7,735 nt of DNA, from positions 1 through 7,735 of the forward strand of contig JBPCPI010000133.1 in NCBI GenBank assembly GCA_050999295.1, in the 5' to 3' direction. Shown one piece after another: positions 1 to 5,534 of this stretch. Position 1 is the first letter of the stretch. Each line of letters starts with the position of its first letter. The DNA is from JACCQS01 sp050999295. Its GTDB lineage: Bacteria; Actinomycetota; Actinomycetes; Mycobacteriales; Geodermatophilaceae. The translations under genes and the position numbers were made by a program. The notes under the pieces were generated by a model. It was not told where the DNA came from and made no database searches. It worked only from the letters and a program-made list of their open reading frames with translations.

Positions 1-90
1 TTCGTGATCTCCTCGCACGACCCACGGGTGGTTGCGATCGCAGACCATCTCCTCCGGCTGGATCACGGAAGGGTGGTCGAAAGCACGTGA
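1..90 (+). CDS. ABC transporter ATP-binding protein, C-terminal end (partial)
   Basis: Reading frame 1 is open from the window edge to a TGA at 88-90 and encodes the last 29 residues of a protein. The residues SSHDPRV contain the H-loop histidine of ABC ATPases (usually T/S-H-D). They are followed by ADHLLRLDHGRVVE, which matches the usual C-terminal end of LolD/MacB-type ATPases, in which A-D-R-x-x-x-L-x-D-G-R-x-V is typical. Such ATPases power FtsX-like permeases that extrude lipids, peptides or drugs. A second ABC ATPase gene starts 109 bp downstream on the same strand, so the two may serve the same or a related exporter. No permease gene is in view; it could lie to the left. The family call is fairly safe, the substrate unknown. 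Confidence 0.8.
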   Translation, partial: FVISSHDPRVVAIADHLLRLDHGRVVEST

Positions 91-118
91 AGCGGGCAAC
101 GAACAGACCACCTATTCG

Positions 119-136
119 CGGTTATGCGCACAACTG
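119..136. promoter_or_regulatory. Putative operator, imperfect copy
   Basis: CGGTTATGCGCACAACTG matches the perfect 18-bp palindrome at 160-177 in 16 of 18 positions. Both mismatches lie in the right half-site. The start-to-start distance between the two sites is 41 bp, close to four helical turns, so two repressor dimers would sit on the same face of the DNA. It lies between the stop of the first ABC ATPase and the start of the second. The regulator is not identifiable from this window. Confidence 0.5.
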
Positions 137-159
137 CGACGAATCGGGCCCTTCCACGA

Positions 160-177
160 CGGTTATGCGCATAACCG
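160..177. promoter_or_regulatory. Putative operator, perfect 18-bp palindrome
   Basis: CGGTTATGCGCATAACCG is identical to its reverse complement over 18 bp, with an AT-rich TTATGCGCATAA core in GC-rich DNA. It ends 22 bp before the chosen ATG of the downstream ABC ATPase, where a bound repressor would block transcription or early elongation. PadR, TetR or GntR/YtrA-type repressors often control such ABC exporters in actinomycetes, but which one binds here is inference. I do not see a convincing -35/-10 pair in this gap. Confidence 0.6.
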
Positions 178-199
178 CGGCTGTAACGGACCACGCGGC

Positions 200-895
200 A
201 TGAGCCGCCATGGTGCGTTGATTACCGCACTGGGACTGGTCAAGTCCTATCGCCGCGACGCCGAGACCGTGCATGCGCTGCGCGGCGTGGACCTGTCAAT
301 CAACCGCGGCCAGGTCGTCGCCCTGATCGGACCGTCCGGGTCGGGCAAGAGCACGCTGCTCAACGTGCTCTGCGGTTGGGAGCACGCGGAGGCCGGCGAG
401 CTGATCCTGGATGACGCACTCGGGGCCAGCAGACCGGAGGAGCTGCCATGGGGGCGCGTCGCGCTCGTACCGCAGGCCCTCGGGTTGCTTGAGGAACTCA
501 CCATCCTGGACAACGTGCTCATGCCCGCCCGGCTCTCGGGCGGGGTGCAGCCGCTGCTCGGCCGAGCGGAGGAGTTGATGACCGAGTTCGGCATCGATCA
601 TCTGCGCGCCCGCTATCCCGACCAGGTGTCACTGGGAGAGCAGCAGCGCACTACGGTGGCCCGTGCTCTCCTGCTGCATCCCATGGTCGTCCTGGCCGAC
701 GAGCCCTCCGCGCACCAGGATGCCGGCTGGTCCGACGTGCTCTTCGCCGCCTTCAGCGGCCTCGCCGCCGAGGGTTCGGCGTGTCTGATCGCGACACACA
801 ACCCGGTCGTCTGGGAACGCGCAAACACGGTGCTGGCCATGCGCGACGGAGAACTCTCCACGCATAACACCCAGCCGTCAGCCGCAGCGCACTGA
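200..895 (+). CDS. ABC transporter ATP-binding protein (LolD/MacB-like exporter ATPase)
   Basis: A cytoplasmic ATPase subunit of 231 residues, the usual size for LolD-type subunits that energise FtsX-like permeases. Visible motifs are Walker A GPSGSGKST (residues 44-52), Q-loop Gln92 in LVPQ, signature VSLGEQQR (143-150), Walker B VVLADE with catalytic Glu168, D-loop AHQD (171-174) and H-loop His200 in IATHN. The signature departs from the common LSGGQQQR: the second Gly is kept but the first is Leu, and Glu replaces a Gln. The D-loop is also unusual. I chose the ATG at 200 because homology starts about eight residues later. The longer frame from 32 would overlap the previous gene and translate through both operator-like sites. 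The Shine-Dalgarno sequence is weak. It follows another ABC ATPase end by 109 bp; no permease gene follows on the right. Substrate unknown. Confidence 0.88.
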   Translation: MSRHGALITALGLVKSYRRDAETVHALRGVDLSINRGQVVALIGPSGSGKSTLLNVLCGWEHAEAGELILDDALGASRPEELPWGRVALVPQALGLLEELTILDNVLMPARLSGGVQPLLGRAEELMTEFGIDHLRARYPDQVSLGEQQRTTVARALLLHPMVVLADEPSAHQDAGWSDVLFAAFSGLAAEGSACLIATHNPVVWERANTVLAMRDGELSTHNTQPSAAAH

Positions 896-898
896 TCC

Positions 899-976
899 TC
901 AGCCGGCAAGCAGGGCGAAGGACCCGAGCCGGATGGCGGTCACCAGAGCCAGCCGTAGCCATGGCAGGGCGCTCAT
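899..976 (-). other. Possible 25-residue hydrophobic ORF, probably a fragment or chance
   Basis: On the minus strand an ATG at 976 opens 25 codons to a TGA at 899-901. The product begins MSALPWLRLALVTAIRL and continues hydrophobic, ending ALLAG. It resembles a single membrane segment or the first helix of an ABC permease. A GAGG lies only one base before the ATG, too close for a good ribosome binding site. It could be a remnant of a permease gene, a small membrane peptide or chance. Nothing else is seen in 896-1057. Confidence 0.15.
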
Positions 977-1057
977 ACCTCGACGCACGTCGCCGCCGGC
1001 CAAGCAACAATGGGTTGCCACCTCAGCTCAATGACACCGCGACCCGGGCTGCCTCGG

Positions 1058-1390
1058 CTAACCGCCGGTGGCCTGCCGGAGGGTCGATTCGTCGGTCACG
1101 ACTGCGCCGTCCGGGATGTGGGTGCCCGCCAGGATGATGAAACTCAGCCCGTCGCCCGCGGGCCCCTGCAGGATGACCCCGTTCCCGATGACGACATCGT
1201 CACCGACGATGACCCGCAAGACCACCGAGGACTCCCCCACGGTGACCCGGTTGCCGACCTGAAGGGGGCCGTGGATAACCGCGTCGTCGTCCACGATGAA
1301 GAAGTCCCCCACGAGAAGTTCGGTGCCCTCCAGGGCATGGAAGGTCCCCCAGTTGCCGATGTCGGCGCCCTCACCGATGACGATCGGTGC
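1058..1390 (-). pseudogene. Hexapeptide-repeat (left-handed beta-helix) protein, N-terminally truncated
   Basis: From about 1390 down to a TAG at 1058 the minus strand encodes some 110 residues with the spaced hydrophobic-Gly pattern of left-handed beta-helix proteins. Examples are IVIGEGADIG, LLVGDFFIVDDDAVIHG, LQVGNRVTVGESSV, VIVGDDVVIGNGV and ILAGTHIPDGAVV. This is the fold of gamma-class carbonic anhydrases and isoleucine-patch acetyltransferases, which form trimers. APIVIGEGADIG matches the start of the conserved middle of the family, so the N-terminal coils are missing. The frame stays open upstream to 1510, but those 40 residues (Gly/Arg/Ala-rich) are antisense to the DUF222 remnant and do not look like this family. 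One metal-type histidine pair is hinted at (FHALEG, VIHG), but the full HxxxH set is absent. Probably a dead fragment, though a chimeric product cannot be excluded. Confidence 0.65.
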
Positions 1391-1818
1391 GCCCCGGCCG
1401 ACCTCGCCTCGGCGGTGCGCCGGGCACTCGCGCAGGTGGACGCCGCCGCGCTGCGCCGCCGGCACGCCCAAGCCCGCCGCGCCGCCGACGTCGGCTACTG
1501 GCCCACCCAAGACGGCATGCCCGACTGGTCGCCGACCTCCCCCTGCCGGCAGCCGCCGCCTGCTGCGATGCCATCACCCGTTACACGACAATCCACCCCA
1601 GGACGGGGACACCCGGCCGATCAGGCAGATCCGCACCGACATGCTCACCGACCTGATCCTGCGACCATGGGACACCACCCGGGCCCCCGGTCACCGCCGA
1701 GGTCACCATCCACCTCACCATCCCCACCACCAGCGGCACCGGTCTGGACGATGATGCCGCCGAGGCCCAGGTCGACGGGCAGACCACCGGCGAGTCGGAT
1801 AATCGAAGCGACGGAATG
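1391..1818 (+). pseudogene. DUF222 (HNH-endonuclease-associated) domain remnant, three frameshifts
   Basis: Plus-strand pieces in changing frames join into one recognisable DUF222 sequence. Frame 2 (about 1396-1525) gives LASAVRRALAQVDAAALRRRH and then ADVGYWPTQDGMPDW. Frame 1 (about 1525-1590) gives LVADLPLPAAAACCDAITRY. Frame 3 (about 1590-1685) gives QIRTDMLTDLILRPWDT. Frame 1 again (from about 1690) gives PVTAEVTIHLTIPTTSGTG and AEAQVDGQTTGES. In actinobacteria DUF222 commonly precedes an HNH nuclease domain; many such genes exist per genome and several sit in mobile introns or repeats. Neither the start of DUF222 nor the HNH domain is present. The last shift falls in the C-run at 1684-1688. 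Overlapping reading frames here are by-products of high GC. I infer a decayed copy of a multicopy family. Confidence 0.7.
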
Positions 1819-1873
1819 ACTCCATGTCGGCCGGGTGCTCGGCGCGTGACCAGATCGAACCGGCGCTCAGCGG

Positions 1874-2398
1874 TCACGAGGGGATTCGGAACTCGAACGC
1901 GAGGAGCGCACCGCGAGCCTGCTGGGGCTCAGTACCTTCGGCGACTGCTACTAGCGCCGTCCGCCAGGCTGCGGCGAGCATCCGGCCGAGAAGCGGGGAC
2001 GCCGGGGCGGCGCTTACGCTCAGCATCTCAGCCAACCTGTCGTGTTCCACTCCCGCTGGCGGAGTTCCCAGGATGTGGGGGAATCCCTCGCCGACGGCGA
2101 AGTCGAACCCGACCAGCAGGGCGGCCGTCACGGCCGCCGGGCGATCCGACGCTGGGGCGGACGCCGCGATGGCGCCTTCCATCCGGTCCAGCAGTCGCTG
2201 CTCGACGTCCTCCCGCACGAAGGTGTAGAGCCCGAGCTTGCTGCCGAAGTGGTGGTAAAGCGCGCCGGTGGTGACCTTCGCCGCCGCCGCCAGCTCGCCG
2301 ACCGTGACCTCGTCGAAGGGTCGTGCCCCGAATGCCTTGACCGCCGCGAGCGCGAGCCTGCCCTTCGGGGAGGTCGACACCGGGATCCATTCGCGCAT
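1874..2398 (-). CDS. TetR/AcrR family transcriptional regulator
   Basis: A 174-residue DNA-binding repressor, slightly shorter than the usual 190-210 residues. The N-terminal TetR helix-turn-helix is clear: PFDEVTVGELAAAAKV (27-42), then TTGALYHHFGSKLGLY (43-58), where the recognition helix ends in the hallmark Y-H-H-F-x-S-K. The rest is helical and would bind a small ligand and form the dimer. The ATG at 2398 is the only reasonable start and ends seven bases before an inverted repeat (2404-2418). The gene is divergent from the VOC protein at 2457 with 58 bp between the starts. The obvious inference is that it represses itself and that gene, with release by the compound the VOC protein handles. 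Stop is TGA. The gene looks intact although remnants lie on both sides. Confidence 0.9.
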   Translation of the reverse strand: MREWIPVSTSPKGRLALAAVKAFGARPFDEVTVGELAAAAKVTTGALYHHFGSKLGLYTFVREDVEQRLLDRMEGAIAASAPASDRPAAVTAALLVGFDFAVGEGFPHILGTPPAGVEHDRLAEMLSVSAAPASPLLGRMLAAAWRTALVAVAEGTEPQQARGALLAFEFRIPS

Positions 2399-2403
2399 CT
2401 GAC

Positions 2404-2418
2404 CATAATGTCGTTATG
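2404..2418. promoter_or_regulatory. Putative TetR operator in the divergent promoter region
   Basis: CATAATGTCGTTATG has perfect 5-bp arms (CATAA/TTATG) around a 5-bp centre, typical in size for a TetR-family site. It lies in the 58 bp between the divergent TetR and VOC starts. A further TGTCGT (2409-2414) is mirrored by ACGACA (2437-2442), so a larger or second site is possible. TATGCT at 2415-2420 could be a -10 box for the plus-strand gene and would overlap the site; no good -35 box is seen. Confidence 0.5.
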
Positions 2419-2456
2419 CTTTCCAGCAATCCAGTTACGACACGGAAGGAGGCGCC

Positions 2457-2807
2457 ATGAAGCTTGAGTTCCTGTTCGTCCCGACCTCTGACCTGAACGC
2501 GTCACTCGCCCTCTACCGCGACGGCCTTGGCTTCACTGAGGTCTGGCGTGAGGGCGACACGACCGTCGCCCTGTCCTTGCCGGGCACCGACGTGCAGCTC
2601 ATGCTCGACGCCAACAATCCCGATGCCCCGCTCGGGCCGCTGTTCGTCGTCGACAGCGTCGAGGCATTCCACGGCGCCCGGGCAGAGTCACTCACCGTGG
2701 TCGAAGAGCCCTCGGAGATCCCCGGTGGCTTCTTGGCCACCTACCAGGACCCGGGCGGGGCCACCATCTACGTCATGGACCAGTCAACGGACTCCGCCAT
2801 CCAGTAA
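2457..2807 (+). CDS. VOC superfamily (glyoxalase/bleomycin-resistance fold) protein
   Basis: A 116-residue cytoplasmic protein, the length of a single vicinal-oxygen-chelate module. Two beta-alpha-beta-beta-beta repeats are visible. The first is LEFLFVPTSDLNASLALYRDGLGF, with the typical D-L-x-x-S-L-x-F/Y-Y-x-x-x-L-G-F pattern, and the second ends in TYQDPGGATIYVMD. Usual metal ligands seem absent: the first-strand His is replaced (FVPTSD), the Glu of the fourth strand is Gln/Met (VQLML), and the terminal Glu of D-P-x-G-N-x-x-E is Tyr. It is therefore more likely a binding or sequestering protein, as in bleomycin-type resistance, than a metal-dependent glyoxalase. A strong ribosome binding site, GGAAGGAGG (2444-2452), lies four bases before the ATG. 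It is divergent from, and probably controlled by, the TetR gene. Ligand unknown. Confidence 0.85.
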   Translation: MKLEFLFVPTSDLNASLALYRDGLGFTEVWREGDTTVALSLPGTDVQLMLDANNPDAPLGPLFVVDSVEAFHGARAESLTVVEEPSEIPGGFLATYQDPGGATIYVMDQSTDSAIQ

Positions 2808-2810
2808 TGG

Positions 2811-2825
2811 CGACAAGCTTTGTCG
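2811..2825. terminator. Short hairpin after the VOC gene
   Basis: CGACAA (2811-2816) and TTGTCG (2820-2825) form a perfect 6-bp stem with a GCT loop, three bases after the VOC stop codon. The position fits a terminator, but the stem is short and no T-run follows, so it may be weak, factor-assisted or a protein site. From here to about 2957 I see no supported gene; short open frames look like chance. Confidence 0.3.
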
Positions 2826-2956
2826 GGAGCGAAGGAGAGTCACCGACTGACTCATGCGGGTGTCGTTCGACGGCGTGGATCGCAAGGGGCAGAAGATGAC
2901 CGCACGCCGTCAGCTCGGACCCATCTTGATCAGCCCATCGCCGCGAGTCGATCACA

Positions 2957-3465
2957 TCACCCTAGGTACGCAGAGCCCCATGTTCGATGTGACGGAAATG
3001 GGGCATGCCGGTAGGTGCGATCGCTGCTCGGGAGGGAGGGGTCGGCTCGGGGTCGGGATGAGCCGCGTGCGTTGGTGTAGTTCATCCAGTTCGAGCCGGC
3101 GAGTTGAGCCCATCTGGTGGCGGCGCCGATGCTCACGCCGAGGAGGTGAGCGACCACTGCGGGCGGTGTAGTCGACGCCAGTCGCAGCATCGCGGCGTTA
3201 CGGCTGGTGCGGGTGGTGATCCCGAGCTGGTTCATCCGCAGCATGAGTGAGCGGGGGTGGATGTGGTGTCCAGCGCTCTTCCCGGTGAACAGCCATCTAT
3301 GGTTGGCCAGCGTGCTGGCGGTGCCGAAGGGCTTTGGCGATCGGCAGAGCGGTGGCGAGCTCGTCGAGCGGCGGGATCAACACCGAGTGGCTCGGGGCCC
3401 AGCCGGAGGTAGGTGTCGGTGCCGTTGTTGGTGACCTCGATGGTGATGTCGACCACCGAGGACGA
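2957..3465 (-). pseudogene. Tyrosine-recombinase-like integrase, C-terminal remnant with frameshifts
   Basis: Three minus-strand frames join into the C-terminal part of an actinobacterial integrase-like family. The pieces are DTYLRLGPEPL (frame ending about 3390), VLIPPLDELATALPIAK (to about 3335) and PFGTASTLANHRWLFTGKSA, followed by HIHPRSLMLRMNQLGITTRTS, RNAAMLRLASTTPPAVVAHLLG and GAATRWAQLAGSNWMNY. The R-N-A-A and L-L-G-x-x-x-x-x-A-T-R-W segments correspond to R-H-T-F and L-L-G-H-x-x-x-x-T-T-x-x-Y of XerC-type recombinases. The Trp at the expected nucleophile Tyr is, as I recall, normal for this side branch. The N-terminal and central domains are missing and at least two frameshifts are present, so it is not functional. 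Beyond NYTNAR (about 3067) the frame runs on to 2957 without recognisable sequence. It marks an old mobile-element or recombination site. Confidence 0.7.
2975..3004. repeat. Inverted repeat / stem-loop beside the integrase remnant
   Basis: GCCCCAT (2975-2981) and ATGGGGC (2998-3004) are perfect 7-bp inverted arms around a 16-base loop. The repeat lies just past the recognisable C-terminus of the integrase relic. It could be a terminator for that gene, or part of an element end or recombination site. There is no T-run on either strand. Function is inference. Confidence 0.4.
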
Positions 3466-3545
3466 CGACCCCCACCGTTCTGAGGACTCACCATTCGTCG
3501 CTGGCCGCTGCAGTGCTTCCGGGGGAACCAAACGACATCCGACGG

Positions 3546-4976
3546 TCAACCCGCGAGGCGGTGAGCGTTATCGGGTACGGATTGCCCATCCGATGACATA
3601 TTCTCGCGCGGTCGCCCTGACCGTGCCGGCTCGAGGACGCCTGCCTGTGGGGACGGGGCCCGATCCGGTTGTGCTGGACTCGGCTCTGTGAGGTCCGCCG
3701 ACGGCTCGAGACTGAGCACCGGCCGAGGGAACATGTGCCCCGCCACATGTAGCCCCCGCTGCCGAATCCCGAAGACCCCGAGGGCCAGTGCCGCGAGAGC
3801 AACGATCGCTCCCCCGGCGATCAGCGCGACTGGTGCGCCGAGGTTCTCCCCCATCCACCCGACGACCGGGGCACCCACGGGCGTGCCACCCATGAACGCC
3901 ATGAAGTACAGGGCCATCACCCGTCCGCGCATGGTCGGGTCGATGCCGAGCTGTACGAAGGAGTTCGCGGCCACCATGAACGTCAACGCGGCCGCTCCGG
4001 TGGGAATCAAGACGGTTGCGAACGCCAGGTACGCCGGCATCAGGCCGGATGCCACCTCGAACAGGCCGAAAACGAATGCCGCGACGTAGAGCGTTCGCTG
4101 CCGCGGCCGCCCGGCACGGCGGGTCGAGAGCAGGGCGCCGGTGACCGACCCAACCGCGAACGCGGTCGAGAGCAGCCCGAAGGCCTCTGCCCCCCGATCG
4201 AAGACATCGGTGACCATCAGAGCCATCGTGATCGAGAAGTTCAGGCCGAATGTGCCCACGACGAAGACCAGCAGCATCGCCGCTTTGATGTCGGGATGCG
4301 CCCCCACGTACGACAACGCTGCCCGCAGTTGCCCGCGCCCGCGCGGCAGCGTCGGTGAAGGGCTCAGCTCGCTGGTACGCATCAGTCGCAACGCCAGGAT
4401 CGTCACCACGTAGCTGCCGGCATTCAGCAGGAAGACCGGGCCGGTGTCGTCCCCGGCTGCGGCGATCATCAGTCCGGCAACGGCGGGTCCGATCAGACGA
4501 GCAATATTGAAGATCGTCGAGTTCAGGCCCACCGCGTTGGCGAGATTGTCGGTGCCCACGATCTAGGCGACGAAGGACTACCGGATCGGCATGTCCATTG
4601 CAGCGGCGACCCCCAGCATCGCGGCGATCACGAAGACGTGCCACAGAGCCACCAGATCGGTGAGGACCAGGACGCCCAGCAGCAACGCGGCCAGGCACAT
4701 CGTTGCCTGGGTGAGCATCATCAGCCGGCGCTTGTCGTAGCGGTCGGCAAGCATCCCCCCGTACAGGCTCAGCACCAGGATCGGCGCGAACTGCAACGCG
4801 GTCACGATCCCCAGAGCCAGTCCACTGTCCGAGAGCTGCAGTACCAGCCAGTCCTGGGCGATGCGCTGCATCCAGGTACCGGTGTTGTTCACCAGGTTCG
4901 CACCGGCGTAGAGCCTGAAGTTCCTGATCCGCAACGAACGAAACGCGCCTGCGTCGGCCACGACGGTCTCGGTCAC
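3546..4976 (-). pseudogene. MFS_3-type multidrug/siderophore efflux transporter, interrupted by two TAG codons
   Basis: One minus-strand frame encodes a major-facilitator protein of the EntS-like MFS_3 type, a proton-driven inner-membrane exporter. It begins FRSLRIRNFRLYAGANLVNN, TWMQRIAQDWLVL, then motif A GGMLADRYDKRR. It continues through about 12 hydrophobic segments to GAPVVGWMGENLG and a last helix. At AMDMPIR*SFVA*IVG two codons are TAG (4578-4580 and 4563-4565, about residues 133 and 138). Family members usually have Gln and Glu there (RQxFVxEMVG). The frame is unshifted on both sides. Translation would stop after four helices; a GTG at 4559 could only restart a fragment. The start is uncertain; I prefer GTG 4976, 55 bp after the MarR stop. 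A hydrophilic, Pro/Ser-rich tail of about 65 residues follows the last helix. Same strand as MarR, probably one operon. Recent pseudogene most likely. Confidence 0.8.
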
Positions 4977-5031
4977 CAACGGAACCCAGACCCAGTCCCA
5001 GTCACGGTCCGCGGCTGCCGCTGCGGGCGGA

Positions 5032-5463
5032 TCACTCCAGCAGCCTGTCGATGATGGCGCTGGCCTTGCGAAGTTGCTCGCGCTCGTCGGGTCTGAGCTC
5101 GTTGATCCGCTGAGCCAGCCAGGCTTCGCGCATGCGGATCTCCTCGTCGAGAAGTCGATTGGCCTCGTCGGTGACCTGCACGATGACCTGGCGCCCATCG
5201 GTCAGGTGCTTCGACCGGGTGACCAGACCAGCGCCCTCGAGCGTGGCCAGCACTCGGGTCATCGACGGCGGCTGCACCCGCTCGTACCCCGCGAGTTCGC
5301 CAGGCGTGAGCGGACCCTTGGCCCGCAGGGTCGACAGTGCCGCAAGCTGGGTCAGGGTGAGCGAGGTATCGGCTCGCTGACCCCGCAGCCGACGGGACAG
5401 CCGCATGACCGACAAGCGCAGGTCATGTGCCAATGCGGCAGTGTCGAGTGTCGTCCGTTCCAT
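5032..5463 (-). CDS. MarR family transcriptional regulator
   Basis: A 143-residue winged-helix regulator of normal MarR length. The order is an N-terminal dimer helix (LAHDLRLSVMRLSRRLR, 11-27), LTLTQLAALSTL (35-46), the helix-turn-helix LTPGELAGYERVQPPSMTRV (52-71) and LEGAGLVTR (75-83). The wing, HLTDGRQVIVQVT (86-98), carries the conserved D-G-R. C-terminal helices rich in Glu and Arg complete the dimer. MarR proteins normally repress their own operon and a linked exporter, with release by phenolic or drug-like ligands. The MFS transporter lies directly downstream on the same strand, which fits. The start ATG 5463 lies just downstream of an inverted repeat that overlaps a possible -10 box. 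Intact, although its partner gene is broken. Stop is TGA. Confidence 0.92.
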   Translation of the reverse strand: MERTTLDTAALAHDLRLSVMRLSRRLRGQRADTSLTLTQLAALSTLRAKGPLTPGELAGYERVQPPSMTRVLATLEGAGLVTRSKHLTDGRQVIVQVTDEANRLLDEEIRMREAWLAQRINELRPDEREQLRKASAIIDRLLE

Positions 5464-5465
5464 TC

Positions 5466-5490
5466 CGATCGTTAGCTTACCTTACGATCG
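5466..5490. promoter_or_regulatory. Putative MarR autoregulatory operator with possible -10 box
   Basis: CGATCGTTA (5466-5474) and TTACGATCG (5482-5490) are 9-bp inverted arms with one mismatch, spaced by 7 bp. The size is right for a MarR dimer. The repeat ends three bases before the MarR ATG. On the minus strand TACGAT (5492-5487) is a plausible -10 box overlapping the right arm; the -35 region (about 5510-5515) is poor. Binding here would block the MarR-MFS transcript. Confidence 0.5.
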
Positions 5491-5492
5491 TA

Positions 5493-5522
5493 CGGCCTGA
5501 TCTCGCGATCTTGACGAGGCCG
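5493..5522 (-). terminator. Possible stem-loop terminator of the purine permease gene
   Basis: CGGCCT (5493-5498) pairs with AGGCCG (5517-5522), and an inner GATC (5499-5502) can pair with GATC (5507-5510) around TCGC. It lies 12 bases past the permease TAG on the minus strand and upstream of the MarR promoter. No T-run follows, so it may be a weak or Rho-dependent end, or chance. Confidence 0.3.
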
Positions 5523-5534
5523 GGGGACGACGGG

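Noticed and set aside
32..199. Extended N-terminus of the second ABC ATPase starting at 32
   Set aside because: It would overlap the upstream ATPase gene and encode 56 residues with no family similarity across two operator-like palindromes. The ATG at 200 gives a normal length.
1010..1819. A 269-codon plus-strand open frame
   Set aside because: Its first half is antisense to the beta-helix fragment, and its second half matches DUF222 for only part of its length before leaving that frame. It is a chance open frame across two pseudogenes.
2820..3014. Small plus-strand ORFs after the VOC gene
   Set aside because: No ribosome binding site that stands out, no recognisable motif, and composition like frame noise.
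4557..4580. Stop-codon recoding (TAG read as an amino acid)
   Set aside because: The purine permease and the beta-helix fragment end with TAG at the expected C-terminus, and other genes use TGA or TAA, so there is no sign of a changed code. Kept only as a minor alternative.
3568..4698. A 376-codon minus-strand frame overlapping the MFS gene
   Set aside because: Arg/Gly/Asp-rich with no membrane segments. It is a frame shadow of the MFS coding sequence, common in GC-rich DNA.
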